Positions 33,810 to 43,300 of a stretch of 64,000 nucleotides of DNA are shown here, piece by piece. A program made the position numbers and the translations under genes. Each line of letters opens with the position of its first letter. The stretch's first letter is position 1. This DNA is from JACSRF01 sp964504445 (GTDB taxonomy: Bacteria > Chloroflexota > Anaerolineae > Promineifilales > Promineifilaceae), in contig CAZDEO010000018.1 of the NCBI GenBank assembly GCA_964504445.1, positions 1-64,000 on the forward strand. The letters are read 5' to 3'. The notes beneath the pieces are model-generated. The model was not told where the DNA came from. It ran no database searches and saw only the letters and a list, made by a program, of their open reading frames with translations.

Positions 33810-33851
33810 TTGTCCGTAATCCGTGATCCGTAATCCGTAATCCGTTGTCCG
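33810..33851. repeat. Six-unit heptamer array (TAATCCG type)
   Basis: Six contiguous 7-bp units without interruption: TTGTCCG, TAATCCG, TGATCCG, TAATCCG, TAATCCG, TTGTCCG. It is the clearest example of the heptad class and lies just upstream of the RlmM-like gene and downstream of the histidine phosphatase gene (both minus strand). Confidence 0.95.
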
Positions 33852-33870
33852 GCGGTTCATGGAACACCGT

Positions 33871-34515
33871 TCACGGCTCTACGGTTAAGGGAATCAAGTG
33901 CTCCACGCGGCTGTGGTAGTGCAGCCGCCACATTTCGCGGTTGGGGTGTTCTACCAGCTCAAGGTGGGTGACGCCGGTGTTTTTGGTCCATACTTCGGTG
34001 CGCCGCCAGGGACCCACGTTGAAGATGTGGTCGTAGGTTAGCTCGATGACGCCGCCATGGCAGACGACGACAACGGTTTGCTGGCGGTGTTTTTCGATCA
34101 TCTCTTCCAGGAATGCGCCCAGGCGAATGCGGAAGTGCATGAGGCTTTCCCCGCCGGGATAATTGGGGGTGATGGTGGAAAACGGCCGTTCTGATCCCCA
34201 AAATCCCCCATACTCGGGCAGCCCGTCACTGGGCCAGGGGGTGTGGTCGGCGCGGTTGTTGCCAATTTCGCGCACGCGATCATCGTAAACGGGTTCGATG
34301 CCATAGGCTTGGCTGAGGGGGACGGCCGTTTCGCGGGTGCGCTGCATGGTGCTGCAATAAAGCACGTCAATCTGTGGCAATTCTTTGGGCAGCCATTCCG
34401 CCAGCAGGGCTGCTTGTTGTTTGCCCAATGCTGTCAATCCGGTGTCCTGGTTACCCCCTTCCCACTCCTTAAGGTTGACATAACTTTGTCCGTGACGAAT
34501 CATGTAGAGGTGCAT
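33871..34515 (-). CDS. Histidine phosphatase superfamily (phosphoglycerate-mutase-like) protein
   Basis: The 214-residue protein has the phospho-histidine motif RHGQSYVN at the N-terminus, the second catalytic region YCSTMQRTRETAVPLS, and the late histidine in VVCHGGVIELTYDHI. Family members dephosphorylate sugar phosphates, nucleotides or cofactors; the substrate is unknown. AAGGAA lies seven bases before the ATG at 34515. It is divergent from the thiamine transport operon. Confidence 0.9.
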   Translation of the reverse strand: MHLYMIRHGQSYVNLKEWEGGNQDTGLTALGKQQAALLAEWLPKELPQIDVLYCSTMQRTRETAVPLSQAYGIEPVYDDRVREIGNNRADHTPWPSDGLPEYGGFWGSERPFSTITPNYPGGESLMHFRIRLGAFLEEMIEKHRQQTVVVVCHGGVIELTYDHIFNVGPWRRTEVWTKNTGVTHLELVEHPNREMWRLHYHSRVEHLIPLTVEP

Positions 34516-34665
34516 AAATGGTTCCTTGTTTGCGGTTTAGCGGGTCAGTAACTTAGCAATTCCGCCTGACAAGCTGATCATTTGAAAGCTGAGAAGCTGA
34601 CAAGCTATTTTGACTTCTGTCATGCCAGGGAGTATAGTACAGACAAACCTTACAAATGCAATACC

Positions 34666-34756
34666 CGTTAGGGGAGTCCGCTCGTCGGGCTGAGAGGAAG
34701 GATCAAGTCCTTCGACCCTCGGAACCTGATCTGGATCATGCCAGCGCAGGGAAACG
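34666..34756 (+). ncRNA. TPP riboswitch (THI element)
   Basis: The conserved thi-box core is present: GGGCTGAGAGG, a small optional stem AAGGA/TCCTT, ACCCTCGGAACCTGATCTGG written in two parts (ACCCTCGGAACC, TGATCTGGATCATGCCAGC), then GCAGGGAAACG. The outer P1 stem pairs CGTT (34666) with AACG (34753-34756). It lies upstream of thiB and senses thiamine pyrophosphate. Confidence 0.97.
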
Positions 34757-34770
34757 TGATGAGTTATCAA

Positions 34771-34801
34771 GCACCGCCCCCCGCAGGCGGTGCTTTTTTT
34801 T
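34771..34801 (+). terminator. Riboswitch expression-platform terminator
   Basis: GCACCGCC (34771-34778) pairs perfectly with GGCGGTGC (34786-34793) followed by eight Ts. It lies 14 nt after the TPP aptamer, so ligand binding probably favours transcription termination ahead of thiBPQ. Confidence 0.93.
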
Positions 34802-34850
34802 ATTGGCGTGTGGCGCACGCGCGTGCACGCGTCATCCGGAGGATATGGTT

Positions 34851-35888
34851 ATGAAACAAGCACTAACGCTTTTCCTGTTACTGGTCGTTTTGGTGGGCTG
34901 CGGCACGGCAGAAGAGGAGCCGGTGACGCTGCGACTGATGACCCACGACAGTTTTAGCATCAGTGAAGAAGTCCTGGCGCAGTTCACGGCTGAAACCGGC
35001 ATCCATGTGGAAATTTTCCCCGCTGGGGATGGTGGCGCGGTGCTGAATCAGGCCATTTTGGCCAAGGATGACCCATTGGCAGACCTGCTCTTTGGGGTAG
35101 ACAACACCTTTTTGAGCCGTGCCCTAGAAAACGACATCTTCATTGCTTATTCCTCTCCGGCATTGGTGCATATTCCCGACAGTCTGGAGCTAGACTCGGA
35201 ACACCGCGCCCTGCCGGTGGATTATGGTGATGTGTGCTTAAATTATGACAAGGCGTGGTTTGCGGCGAATGGGTTGCAGCCGCCGCAAAATTTGGATGAT
35301 TTGGTGAGGCCGGAATATGCGGGGCTAACGGCCGTGCAAAATCCTGCTACCTCTACCCCTGGCCTGGCCTTTTTGCTGGCGACCGTGGCCACCTATGGCG
35401 AAGATGGCTACCTGACTTACTGGCAGCAGCTTGTGGACAACGGCGTGCTGGTTACCGGCGGCTGGGAAGAGGCGTACTATGGCGCTTTTACGGCGGCCTC
35501 CGACGGTGACCGTCCCATTGTCGTCAGCTACGCCAGCAGCCCTCCGGCGGAGGTGATTTTTGCTGAGGAGCCGCTAGATGATGCACCCACGGCGGCCGTC
35601 GTAAGTGATGGCGCCTGCTTCCGGCAGGTGGAGTTTGTGGGCATTTTGCGCGGCACTCCCCACGAGGCCGAGGCGCAGCAATTGGTAGACTTCATGTTGG
35701 GCGAAACCTTCCAGGAGGATGTGCCCTTACAGATGTTTGTCTTCCCGGCTAACGAAACGGCCGTGCTGCCCCCCGAATTTGTGCAATACAGCCAGATTCC
35801 CGCCAACCCGGCCACCTTAGACCCCGCCGACATCGCCGCCCACCGTCAGCGTTGGATTGCGGACTGGACCAGTGTGGTGCTGCGGTAA
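34851..35888 (+). CDS. thiB: Thiamine ABC transporter substrate-binding lipoprotein
   Basis: The 345-residue protein has a lipoprotein signal (LVVLVGCG) and the ThiB start LRLMTHDSFSISEEVLAQF. Other family regions are ILAKDDPLADLLFGVDNTF, VCLNYDKAWF and WEEAYYGAFT. It binds thiamine, TMP or TPP outside the membrane and delivers it to ThiP. ATG 34851 is chosen because GGAGG lies 8 bp upstream; the in-frame ATG at 34845 is only 2 bp from it. It is controlled by the TPP riboswitch and starts the thiBPQ operon. Its stop codon lies inside a heptamer repeat array. Confidence 0.95.
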   Translation: MKQALTLFLLLVVLVGCGTAEEEPVTLRLMTHDSFSISEEVLAQFTAETGIHVEIFPAGDGGAVLNQAILAKDDPLADLLFGVDNTFLSRALENDIFIAYSSPALVHIPDSLELDSEHRALPVDYGDVCLNYDKAWFAANGLQPPQNLDDLVRPEYAGLTAVQNPATSTPGLAFLLATVATYGEDGYLTYWQQLVDNGVLVTGGWEEAYYGAFTAASDGDRPIVVSYASSPPAEVIFAEEPLDDAPTAAVVSDGACFRQVEFVGILRGTPHEAEAQQLVDFMLGETFQEDVPLQMFVFPANETAVLPPEFVQYSQIPANPATLDPADIAAHRQRWIADWTSVVLR

Positions 35889-35940
35889 GACGTAAGACGT
35901 AAAACGTGAAGCGGGACAGCTATTTAACGCTTCACGCTTT
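35885..35940. repeat. Heptamer array over the thiB stop codon
   Basis: Four units, GTAAGAC, GTAAGAC, GTAAAAC, GTGAAGC, run at 35885-35912 and include the stop TAA. GTGAAGCG (35906-35913) pairs with CGCTTCAC (35928-35935), forming a hairpin in the thiB-thiP spacer. Confidence 0.9.
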
Positions 35941-35955
35941 ACCCTTCTCGATCCC

Positions 35956-37653
35956 ATGAGACCGATTCGCTTTCCATTCAAACTGCTTCTCTTGCTGCCG
36001 GTACTCTTTTTCGTCTTCTTCTACTTGTATCCGCTAGCGGCTATTTTGCGCCTGAGCTTTGCGCCGGAAGGAGTAGTGGAATGGGCGGCGCTGCAGGAGC
36101 TGGTGCGCACCCCTTATTTCCTGCGCGTACTTTGGTTTACAGTGTGGCAGGCGGCCGTTTCCACCCTGCTAGTGTTGCTGCTGGCCTTGCCTGCCGCTTA
36201 CGTCTTTGCCCGCTACCGCTTTCGCGGCCAACAAACCCTCAAAACCATCAGCACGCTGCCCTTTGTGCTGCCGACGGTGGTGGTGGCCAATGCGTTTACG
36301 GCCCTGCTTGGCCCTAACGGTTTAATAAATCGTTGGTTGGTAGGTTGGTTTGATTTGGCCGCGCCGCCTATCCAGCTCAACCAGACCATCTGGATGATTT
36401 TACTGGCTCACGTTTTTTACAATTACAGCGTGGCGCTGCGCATCGTCAGCACTTTTTGGCAAAATTTGGGCGATGACCTGCCCCAGGCGGCGCAAATGTT
36501 GGGAGCTTCGCCCCGCCGCGCCTTTTGGACAGTAACGTGGCCTTTGCTGCGTCCGGCTATTGTGGCGGCCGGATCGCTGATCTTTCTCTTTTGCTTCACC
36601 AGCTTTGGCGTGGTGCTGATTTTAGGGGGACCGCGCTTTGCCACCCTGGAGGTGGAGATCTACCGGCAGGCGGTGAACTTGTTTGATTTGCCGGTGGCGG
36701 GGGCGCTTTCGCTGTTGCAAATAGGGTTTACTTTTGGCTTGATGGTGTGGTATTCCCGGATGCAGGCGCGCATGACACGGCCGTTGGCTTTACAGGCGGC
36801 CAAGCGCACGGCAAGACCAGTGCGCACCGGCGCGGACCGCCTAGTTGTGGGCGCTAATCTAGCGGTGATGGGGCTGCTGCTGGCGCTGCCCCTGGCGGCG
36901 CTGCTGCTGCGCTCTTTTACCGGTGCGGATGGTCTGACGCTGCAATTTTACCGGGAGCTATTCATCAACCGGCGTGGTTCCATCTTTTTTGTGCCCCCGG
37001 CAACGGCCGTGTTCAACTCCACTGCCTACGCCCTGACCACCATGTTGCTGGCCGTCACCCTGGGTCTGCTGGCCGCCCTTTTGCTGACGGAAAGAAACAA
37101 ACAATTAGCGATTAACAAAGTGCAATTAACAATTAACAATTTACTCGATCCTCTTTTCATGCTGCCCCTTGCTACCTCTGCTGTCACGTTGGGGTTCGGC
37201 TTCATCATTGCCCTCAACCGCCCGCCCTTCAATTTGCGTAGTTCGCTGGTGCTGGTGCCCATTGCCCACACCCTGGTGGCCATGCCCTTTGTGCTGCGCA
37301 GCGTGCTGCCCGCCCTGCGCAGCATTCCCCCCAGCCTGCGTGAGGCAGCGGCCATGTTGGGCGCAACGCCCCAGCAGGTATGGCGGCACGTCGATTGGCC
37401 GCTGATTCGCCGCGCGCTGCTGGTGGGGGCCGTGTTTGCCTTTACCATCAGCATGGGGGAATTTGGGGCGACGCTGTTTATTGCTCGCCCGCAAACGCCG
37501 ACCATGCCGGTGGCGATTTTCCGCTTTCTTAGCCAGCCAGGGGCGCTGAACTACGGCCAGGCATTAGCCATGAGCAGCCTGCTGATGCTGGTGTGCGCTG
37601 CGGGTTTTGCGGCCATTGAGCGGTTTCGGGCGGGGGATGAAGGGGAGTTTTAA
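35956..37653 (+). CDS. thiP: Thiamine ABC transporter permease (two fused permease domains)
   Basis: The 565-residue protein is a tandem fusion of two binding-protein-dependent permease domains, as in ThiP and FbpB. Each half has about six helices and an EAA-like loop: LPQAAQMLGASPRRAFWTV in the first half and LREAAAMLGATPQQVWRHV in the second. A 14-residue stretch rich in Asn, Gln and Ile at about residues 382-395 (QLAINKVQLTINN) is the translation of a 42-bp heptamer repeat inserted between helices of the second half. The gene follows thiB by 67 bp and precedes thiQ by 74 bp. Confidence 0.93.
   Translation: MRPIRFPFKLLLLLPVLFFVFFYLYPLAAILRLSFAPEGVVEWAALQELVRTPYFLRVLWFTVWQAAVSTLLVLLLALPAAYVFARYRFRGQQTLKTISTLPFVLPTVVVANAFTALLGPNGLINRWLVGWFDLAAPPIQLNQTIWMILLAHVFYNYSVALRIVSTFWQNLGDDLPQAAQMLGASPRRAFWTVTWPLLRPAIVAAGSLIFLFCFTSFGVVLILGGPRFATLEVEIYRQAVNLFDLPVAGALSLLQIGFTFGLMVWYSRMQARMTRPLALQAAKRTARPVRTGADRLVVGANLAVMGLLLALPLAALLLRSFTGADGLTLQFYRELFINRRGSIFFVPPATAVFNSTAYALTTMLLAVTLGLLAALLLTERNKQLAINKVQLTINNLLDPLFMLPLATSAVTLGFGFIIALNRPPFNLRSSLVLVPIAHTLVAMPFVLRSVLPALRSIPPSLREAAAMLGATPQQVWRHVDWPLIRRALLVGAVFAFTISMGEFGATLFIARPQTPTMPVAIFRFLSQPGALNYGQALAMSSLLMLVCAAGFAAIERFRAGDEGEF
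37101..37142. repeat. In-frame six-unit heptamer array inside thiP
   Basis: Six contiguous 7-bp units: ACAATTA, GCGATTA, ACAAAGT, GCAATTA, ACAATTA, ACAATTT. The total of 42 bp is 14 codons, so the frame is preserved. The local base composition is strikingly A/T-rich compared with its GC-rich surroundings. Confidence 0.95.
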
Positions 37654-37659
37654 GTGGCG

Positions 37660-37724
37660 ACGCGGAGGAGCAGAGGAGCGGAGGTACTTCTCCCTTGCGC
37701 CCTTGCTCCCCAACTTGAGGGAGA
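37660..37724. repeat. GGAG-type octad repeat between thiP and thiQ
   Basis: GGAGGAGC, AGAGGAGC and GGAGG at 8-bp steps are followed by a pyrimidine-rich arm (CCCTTGCG, CCCTTGCT, CCCC), partly complementary to the first. Same class as 43493-43570. Confidence 0.7.
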
Positions 37725-37727
37725 AGG

Positions 37728-38780
37728 ATGTTACTCGAAACGAAATCACTCACAAAAGCGTACACGCCGGGGGTAACGGCCGTTGCCAACGTCTCTCTTT
37801 CCATAGCTGCCGGCGAAATCATCTGCCTGCTTGGGCCTTCTGGGTGCGGCAAGACAACGCTGCTGCGCCTGATTGCCGGGCTGGAAAGGCCGGACAGCGG
37901 CACAGTGTGGTTTGAAGGTAAGAACGTAACGGCCGTGCCCCCCCACCGGCGGGAATTTGGCATGATGTTTCAGGACTTTGCCCTCTTCCCCCACAAAAAT
38001 GTGGCCGCTAACGTCGCTTTTGGCCTGGAAATGCACGGCTGGGCCAAAGAACGCAGTGCGGCGCGGGTCGCAGAGATGCTGGATCTGGTGGAACTGACAG
38101 GCTTGGGGCAGCGAGACATCGGGCAGCTTTCTGGTGGGGAACAACAGCGGGTGGCTCTGGCCCGCGCTCTGGCCTCTGGCCCGCGCTTGCTGATGCTGGA
38201 CGAACCGTTGGGAGCGCTGGATCGCGCTTTGCGCGAGCGACTGATGCTGGATTTGCGCCAGATTTTGCAGCGGGTGGGGGTAACGGCCGTGTACGTCACC
38301 CACGACCAGACCGAAGCCTTTGCCATAGCCGACCGCGTGGTGGTGATGAATGCCGGGCGCATTGAACAGATGGCAACTCCCCAAGGCCTATATGCCCGCC
38401 CGGCGACCGCCTTTGTGGCCCGCTTTCTGGGCTTCCACAACCTGCTGGCGGGCACTGTTGTAGAACCCGGCGTGGCCCGCACAAAGATTGGTCCCCTGCC
38501 ATTTACCGGAGAGGCAGAAGTAGGGAAAGAAATGACAATTCTCATCCGCCCCGATGCCGCCCAGATTTCTAATCCCCAATCCCCAATCTCCAACCCCTAT
38601 TCGGCCATTGTTACCAGCCTCTCATTTCGCGGCCGTTACACCCAGGTCTGGCTTACCTGTGATGATACCCCCCTCCTTTTTGAGGTATCCTTTTTGCCCT
38701 CATGGCAGCCTGGGCAAACGGTCCAGTTCCACCTGGAGCCAACCGGCATCCAGGCATTAGGGGGCACTGTACCCCAATAG
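37728..38780 (+). CDS. thiQ: Thiamine-type ABC transporter ATPase with TOBE domain
   Basis: The 350-residue protein has Walker A GPSGCGKTT, Q-loop FQDFALFPH, signature LSGGEQQR, Walker B LLMLDEPLGALD and H-loop VTHDQ. A C-terminal extension is TOBE-like (HNLLAGTVVEPGVARTK...). ThiQ of enterobacteria is shorter, so this is a Pot/Fbp-type ATPase serving the thiamine operon; the assignment rests on the riboswitch and thiB. The segment SNPQSPISNPYS in the TOBE region is encoded by a heptamer repeat array. Confidence 0.9.
   Translation: MLLETKSLTKAYTPGVTAVANVSLSIAAGEIICLLGPSGCGKTTLLRLIAGLERPDSGTVWFEGKNVTAVPPHRREFGMMFQDFALFPHKNVAANVAFGLEMHGWAKERSAARVAEMLDLVELTGLGQRDIGQLSGGEQQRVALARALASGPRLLMLDEPLGALDRALRERLMLDLRQILQRVGVTAVYVTHDQTEAFAIADRVVVMNAGRIEQMATPQGLYARPATAFVARFLGFHNLLAGTVVEPGVARTKIGPLPFTGEAEVGKEMTILIRPDAAQISNPQSPISNPYSAIVTSLSFRGRYTQVWLTCDDTPLLFEVSFLPSWQPGQTVQFHLEPTGIQALGGTVPQ
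38571..38598. repeat. Heptamer array inside thiQ
   Basis: Four contiguous units, AATCCCC, AATCCCC, AATCTCC, AACCCCT. The unit GATTTCT at 38564-38570 may be a fifth, diverged one. It encodes an Asn/Pro/Ser-rich stretch in the TOBE domain. Confidence 0.9.
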
Positions 38781-39097
38781 CCCTAAACGGCAACGCCAAG
38801 AGACAAAATAAAAACGACCCAAAGGCGTATTCTTTGCCCCAGTTCAACTTTTCCGGAAGCTGCAAAAGCGTCTTTGCCAGCGTGATTGGTTCGCAGCTCC
38901 CGGGAAAATGATCAATAAAATAATGTAGGTAAAGGGCGAAAAAGCCCGCGAACTTGTCCTTTGTGGTAAAATAAAAGCCCGCACCTTTTTCACAAACAAG
39001 CAAGTTCAAAAAAAATCGGCGAGCTTTCCATCCAAGTCATTTCCACCAAACGGCCGTAGACCCTCGCCGGTTTGGCAAGAAAGGAGGAAGCCACCCC
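38781..39097. other. 317-bp gap upstream of mpgS, no gene seen
   Basis: No convincing ORF, RNA or terminator was found. Visible details are a weak GGGC/GCCC hairpin (38934-38947), one ACGGCCGT copy near 39051, A/T-rich tracts, and the strong ribosome binding site AGGAGG of mpgS at about 39081. The mpgS promoter should be here but was not identified. Confidence 0.6.
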
Positions 39098-40399
39098 ATG
39101 CGTATTGAAATTCCCCAAGAAACAGAACGCTTTGGCGCAGTACTCATTTACGGCGTACAAAATGTCCTGGAGCTAGATTCATCACTCAAGTCTCACAAAA
39201 CCACTTCTCCTGAATCCGACACGACCCAGCGCATATCTTACGAAGAACTGCACGACATTGAATCCCAAATGGCCATTGTGGTGCCCATGCGTGGCGAGCG
39301 CATCAAGCTGGTTGAAGGCGTGCTATGCGGCATTCCTAACCACTGTCTGGTCATTGTTGCCTCCAACAGTCCGCGCCATCCAGTAGACCGCTTTGCTCTA
39401 GAACGGGAAGCCTTTGAGCGGTATTCTCGCTTTACCCACAAAAACCTTATTGTCGTTCATCAAAAAGACCCGGTCATTGCCCAGGCCTTCCGCGAAGCTG
39501 GGTATGAAGAAATTCTCGATCCGCAGACAGGATTGGTGCGCAGCGGCAAAGCTGAAGGCATGATTATGGCCACGTTGCTGGCACGGCTGGCGGGCAAAAA
39601 GTACATTGGCTTTGTAGATGCAGACAATTATTTTCCGGGGGCGGTGCTGGAATATGTGCATGAATATGCGGCTGGGTTTGTCATGGCTAAGTCCCGCTAT
39701 GCTATGACGCGCATCTCCTGGCACAGCAAGCCCAAAATCATCGAAGACGGCCTCTTTTTTGCCAAATGGGGCCGCACGTCGCGCAACACGAACCGTTTTT
39801 TGAATACGCTACTGGCCGAATATACAGGCTTCGAGACGGAGATAATTAAAACGGGCAATGCCGGGGAACATGCTTTAACCCTGGATTTGGCCATGCAGTT
39901 GCGCTATTCCTCGGGCTATTCCATTGAGCCGTACCATTACATCAACTTGTTTGAGCAGTTTGGCGGTCTGCCGGGAACCAGACTGCATGAGGAATTGATT
40001 CAGGAGCACGTGGAGATTTTCCAAATTGCTTCCCGAAATCCGCATATGCATGATACTGATAAGGGGGATGAGCATATTGAGGAAATGACCTATGCTGCCA
40101 TGCAGGTTATCTATCATTCGCCGATTTGCTCCAAGAAGTTGAAGAAAGAATTGTTGCAAAAGATGCGGTCTATGAATTTGCTGACGAAGAAGGAGAAGCC
40201 CATGGATGTGCGCTATTATGACAAGTTGCTTTGCCTGAACCTGGAAGCCTTTGCTCAGACTTTGCAGGAGAAGCCGTATGCTACTTCTTTGTTGGCGGGC
40301 ACATTGGCTGACCTGCCGGAGATTACGCCGGTGGTGCCGGAAACGGCCGTTGCCCGCCCCCCTTACACCCCTAACGAAGATCAAAAGGAGACTGTATGA
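39098..40399 (+). CDS. mpgS: Mannosyl-3-phosphoglycerate synthase
   Basis: The 433-residue glycosyltransferase (GT55-type) transfers mannose from GDP-mannose to 3-phosphoglycerate, the first step of the two-step route to mannosylglycerate. It begins RIEIPQETERFGAVLIYGVQ and shows VVPMRGERIKLVEGVL, the GDP-sugar/metal motif FVDADNYFPGAVLEYVHEYA (in two parts FVDADNYFPG, AVLEYVHEYA) and DTDKGDEHIEEM near the C-terminus. AGGAGG precedes the ATG. Its stop overlaps the alpha-mannosidase start by 4 bp, and the phosphatase gene mpgP follows, giving a complete synthesis pathway for a compatible solute. Confidence 0.96.
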   Translation: MRIEIPQETERFGAVLIYGVQNVLELDSSLKSHKTTSPESDTTQRISYEELHDIESQMAIVVPMRGERIKLVEGVLCGIPNHCLVIVASNSPRHPVDRFALEREAFERYSRFTHKNLIVVHQKDPVIAQAFREAGYEEILDPQTGLVRSGKAEGMIMATLLARLAGKKYIGFVDADNYFPGAVLEYVHEYAAGFVMAKSRYAMTRISWHSKPKIIEDGLFFAKWGRTSRNTNRFLNTLLAEYTGFETEIIKTGNAGEHALTLDLAMQLRYSSGYSIEPYHYINLFEQFGGLPGTRLHEELIQEHVEIFQIASRNPHMHDTDKGDEHIEEMTYAAMQVIYHSPICSKKLKKELLQKMRSMNLLTKKEKPMDVRYYDKLLCLNLEAFAQTLQEKPYATSLLAGTLADLPEITPVVPETAVARPPYTPNEDQKETV

Positions 40400-43300
40400 C
40401 CCAACCAACCACCATTCACCTGCTCACCCACAACCATTGGGACCGCGAGTGGATTTTCACGGCTAAATACGCCAACCGCTGGCTGCCCACCTTCTTTGAA
40501 AACCTGCTGGCCCGGCTCGAAGCCGAGCCAGACTACCGCTTCGTCCTCGATGGGCAAACCCTCATCATCGAAGATTACCTGAACCAGTTGCCCCCCGACG
40601 AAGCCGCTGCCCGCGCCCGCGACATCCGCCGCTTTGCCCAAAAGGGCCAGTTACAAATTGGTCCAGCCTACCTGCAGCCTGACTGGTCTCTGGTCAGTGG
40701 GGAAGCCCTGGTGCGTAATCTACTCATTGGCGACAAAATGGCGCAGGAATACGGCCCAGTAATGAAAGCGGGCTGGCTGTTGGACAACTTTGGCCAGATT
40801 GCCCAGGCCCCGCAGATTTTTCGCGGCTTTGGCATAGAAGGCGCTTTTGTGTGGCGCGGCGTGCCCTATCCCCCAGAGGCGCTGAAGACGGAATTTTGGT
40901 GGGAAGCGCCTGATGGGTCGCGCATTTTGGGCATTTACCTGCTAGACAGTTACCGCAACGCCATGGTTTTGGGCATGACACGGGAGATTGCCGAAGAGCG
41001 GATTTTGGCCCATACCAAGACCCTGCGCCGCTTTGCCTCCACGCCCAACGTGCTGCTGATGAATGGATATGAACAGGTGCCGGAACCGGATGACGTGCTG
41101 CCCATTTTGGCGGAGGTAAATGCGGACATTATGCCCCACATGCGCGCCGTGCAGAGTACGCCGCCGGAATACCTGACGGCCGTGCGCCAGCACCAGCCTG
41201 ATTTACCCGTGTTAACCGGTTACTTTTACAGCGGCCGTTTTGCTCCGGTTCTCAAAGGGGTGTACTCCAGTCGCAGCTACCTCAACCAGCAAAACAACGA
41301 GTGCCAGCGGGAACTGGAGCGGTGGGCTGAGAAATTCAACGCCTTTGCCTGGGCCTTTGGCTTTGATTATCCCGAAGAACGCTTTGAGCAGGCGTGGAAG
41401 ACGCTGCTGCTCAACCACACCCACGACGATATGTGCGGCTGCTGTATTGACCCCATTGCTCAAGACATGCAAACGCGCTTTGCGGAGGTGAACCGCATGG
41501 CGCGGGTACTCTCTTCCGAGAGCCTGCGTGCCATTGTGCAGGCAGTGGATACAACCGCCGTGGCTGATGCCGTAACGGCCGTTGTCATTGTCAATCCCTC
41601 CTCCAATCCGCGCCGCGACATGGTGGGCGTCTCTATGAACATTCCCGAAGACATAGAGACATTTCACATTCGTGATGCCCAGGGCCACGTCATTCCCTAC
41701 CAGCTTGCCAGCCGCATTGGCCGCAAAACCGACTTCTACCTCTGGACCACCCACCTCATTCCCGCTGTTGGTTACCGTACCTTCTACGTCGTGCCTGGTC
41801 CGGCAGACCCTCCGGCTCATCCCCAGGTGCGCGTTTCTGCCACTGAGCGCGTCATGGAGAATGAATACCTGCACGTCCAGATCAACCCCAACGGCACGCT
41901 GACCATCCGCGAGAAAATTCATAACGACGTGTATGAAAACCTGGGCTATTTTGAAGACGGCGGTGATGGTGGCGACACCTATGACTATTCTTACCCACAA
42001 CAAGACCAAGTTATTACCAGTTTGCACCAAAAAGCCAAAATCACCCTAGAAGAAAGGGGCCCGCTGCTGGCCCGTTTTCGCATTGACTTGACCCTCAAGC
42101 TGCCACGCGGCCTCAACGCCGAGCGGACGGCCCGCAGCGCCAAAACGCGCAAAGTACCCATCACCTCTTTTGTGGAAATGACCGCCAACGTCGGGCACGT
42201 GGAGGTGACGACGGTGGTGAACAATAGGGTCAAGGATCATCGCCTGCGCGTGATTTTCCCTTCTGGCATTCACACGGCCGTTTCCCACGCCGGCATGCCC
42301 TATGACATAGCCCAATTCCCCATTCAGGAAACGCAAGAAAACGACGTGCCGCCGCACATGAAAGAGCTGATGTTAGCCGGGCGGTACACCGCGCCGGTGA
42401 ACACCCATCCCTTTCAAAATTTTGTGGCCCTGGCCAACGACAACAGCAGCCTCAGCATTTTTAGCCGCGGTCTTAGCGAATACGAGGTTTTGCCCGACCA
42501 GAACAGCATCGCCCTAACCCTGCTGCGCGGCGTAGGCTGGCTGGCGCGACCCGACCTGCTGACCCGCGAAGGTGACGTTGGTCCGCACATTTTTACCCCA
42601 GAGGCGCAATGCCTGGGGCTACAGATCTTTGAGTACGCCATTTACCCCCACGGCAGTAACCTGGCAAAGGCCAACCCCCACTTTGAAGCTGACCGCCACG
42701 TGCTCAAGTTTCGCGCCGTGCAGACCAACGCCCACCCTGGCCAGCTTGCGGACACCTTCTCTTTCCTTACGTGGGAGAAAGAAGAGGTGTTTGGCGCGCT
42801 GAAGTTAACGGCCCTCAAGCAGTCAGAAGACGGCCGTGATCTCATCATTCGCTTCTACAATGTCCTGGATCGACCCGTCAGCAGTGCCTTACGGCTGGGC
42901 GGCAGCGTGCTGGCAGCCTGGCGCGCCAACCTCAATGAAGAGAACCAGGAGCCACTGTCATTGGCCGATGGCCTTATCCCCCTCCAGGTGCGGGGGCGCG
43001 AAATCGTAACCGTGCGTGCGCGGCTGAAACCGGTACAGGTCATCGAAGATTTCACGCGCTATCCGGCCCGCGTGCTGCCTTTATTAGCCCCCACGCCATC
43101 CATTGCCAATGGCGAACCCGGCAAATCGCCGCGATTGCTAACCGAGGATGAGGTGGTGGCGGAAGAGCAGCGCGCCACCCAGTTAGGCGCAGCGCTGCAA
43201 GCCATACGCAGCGAGGCTTACATTTTGCAGGAGCAGATTGATCGGCGAGACAGCGCCGACGTGGCCCAACAAGCCTTGCTGCACCGCCTGAAAGGGCGGG

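Noticed and set aside
38934..38972. A promoter for mpgS with TAAAAT (38967-38972)
   Set aside because: No acceptable -35 element lies at 16-18 bp, so it was not listed.
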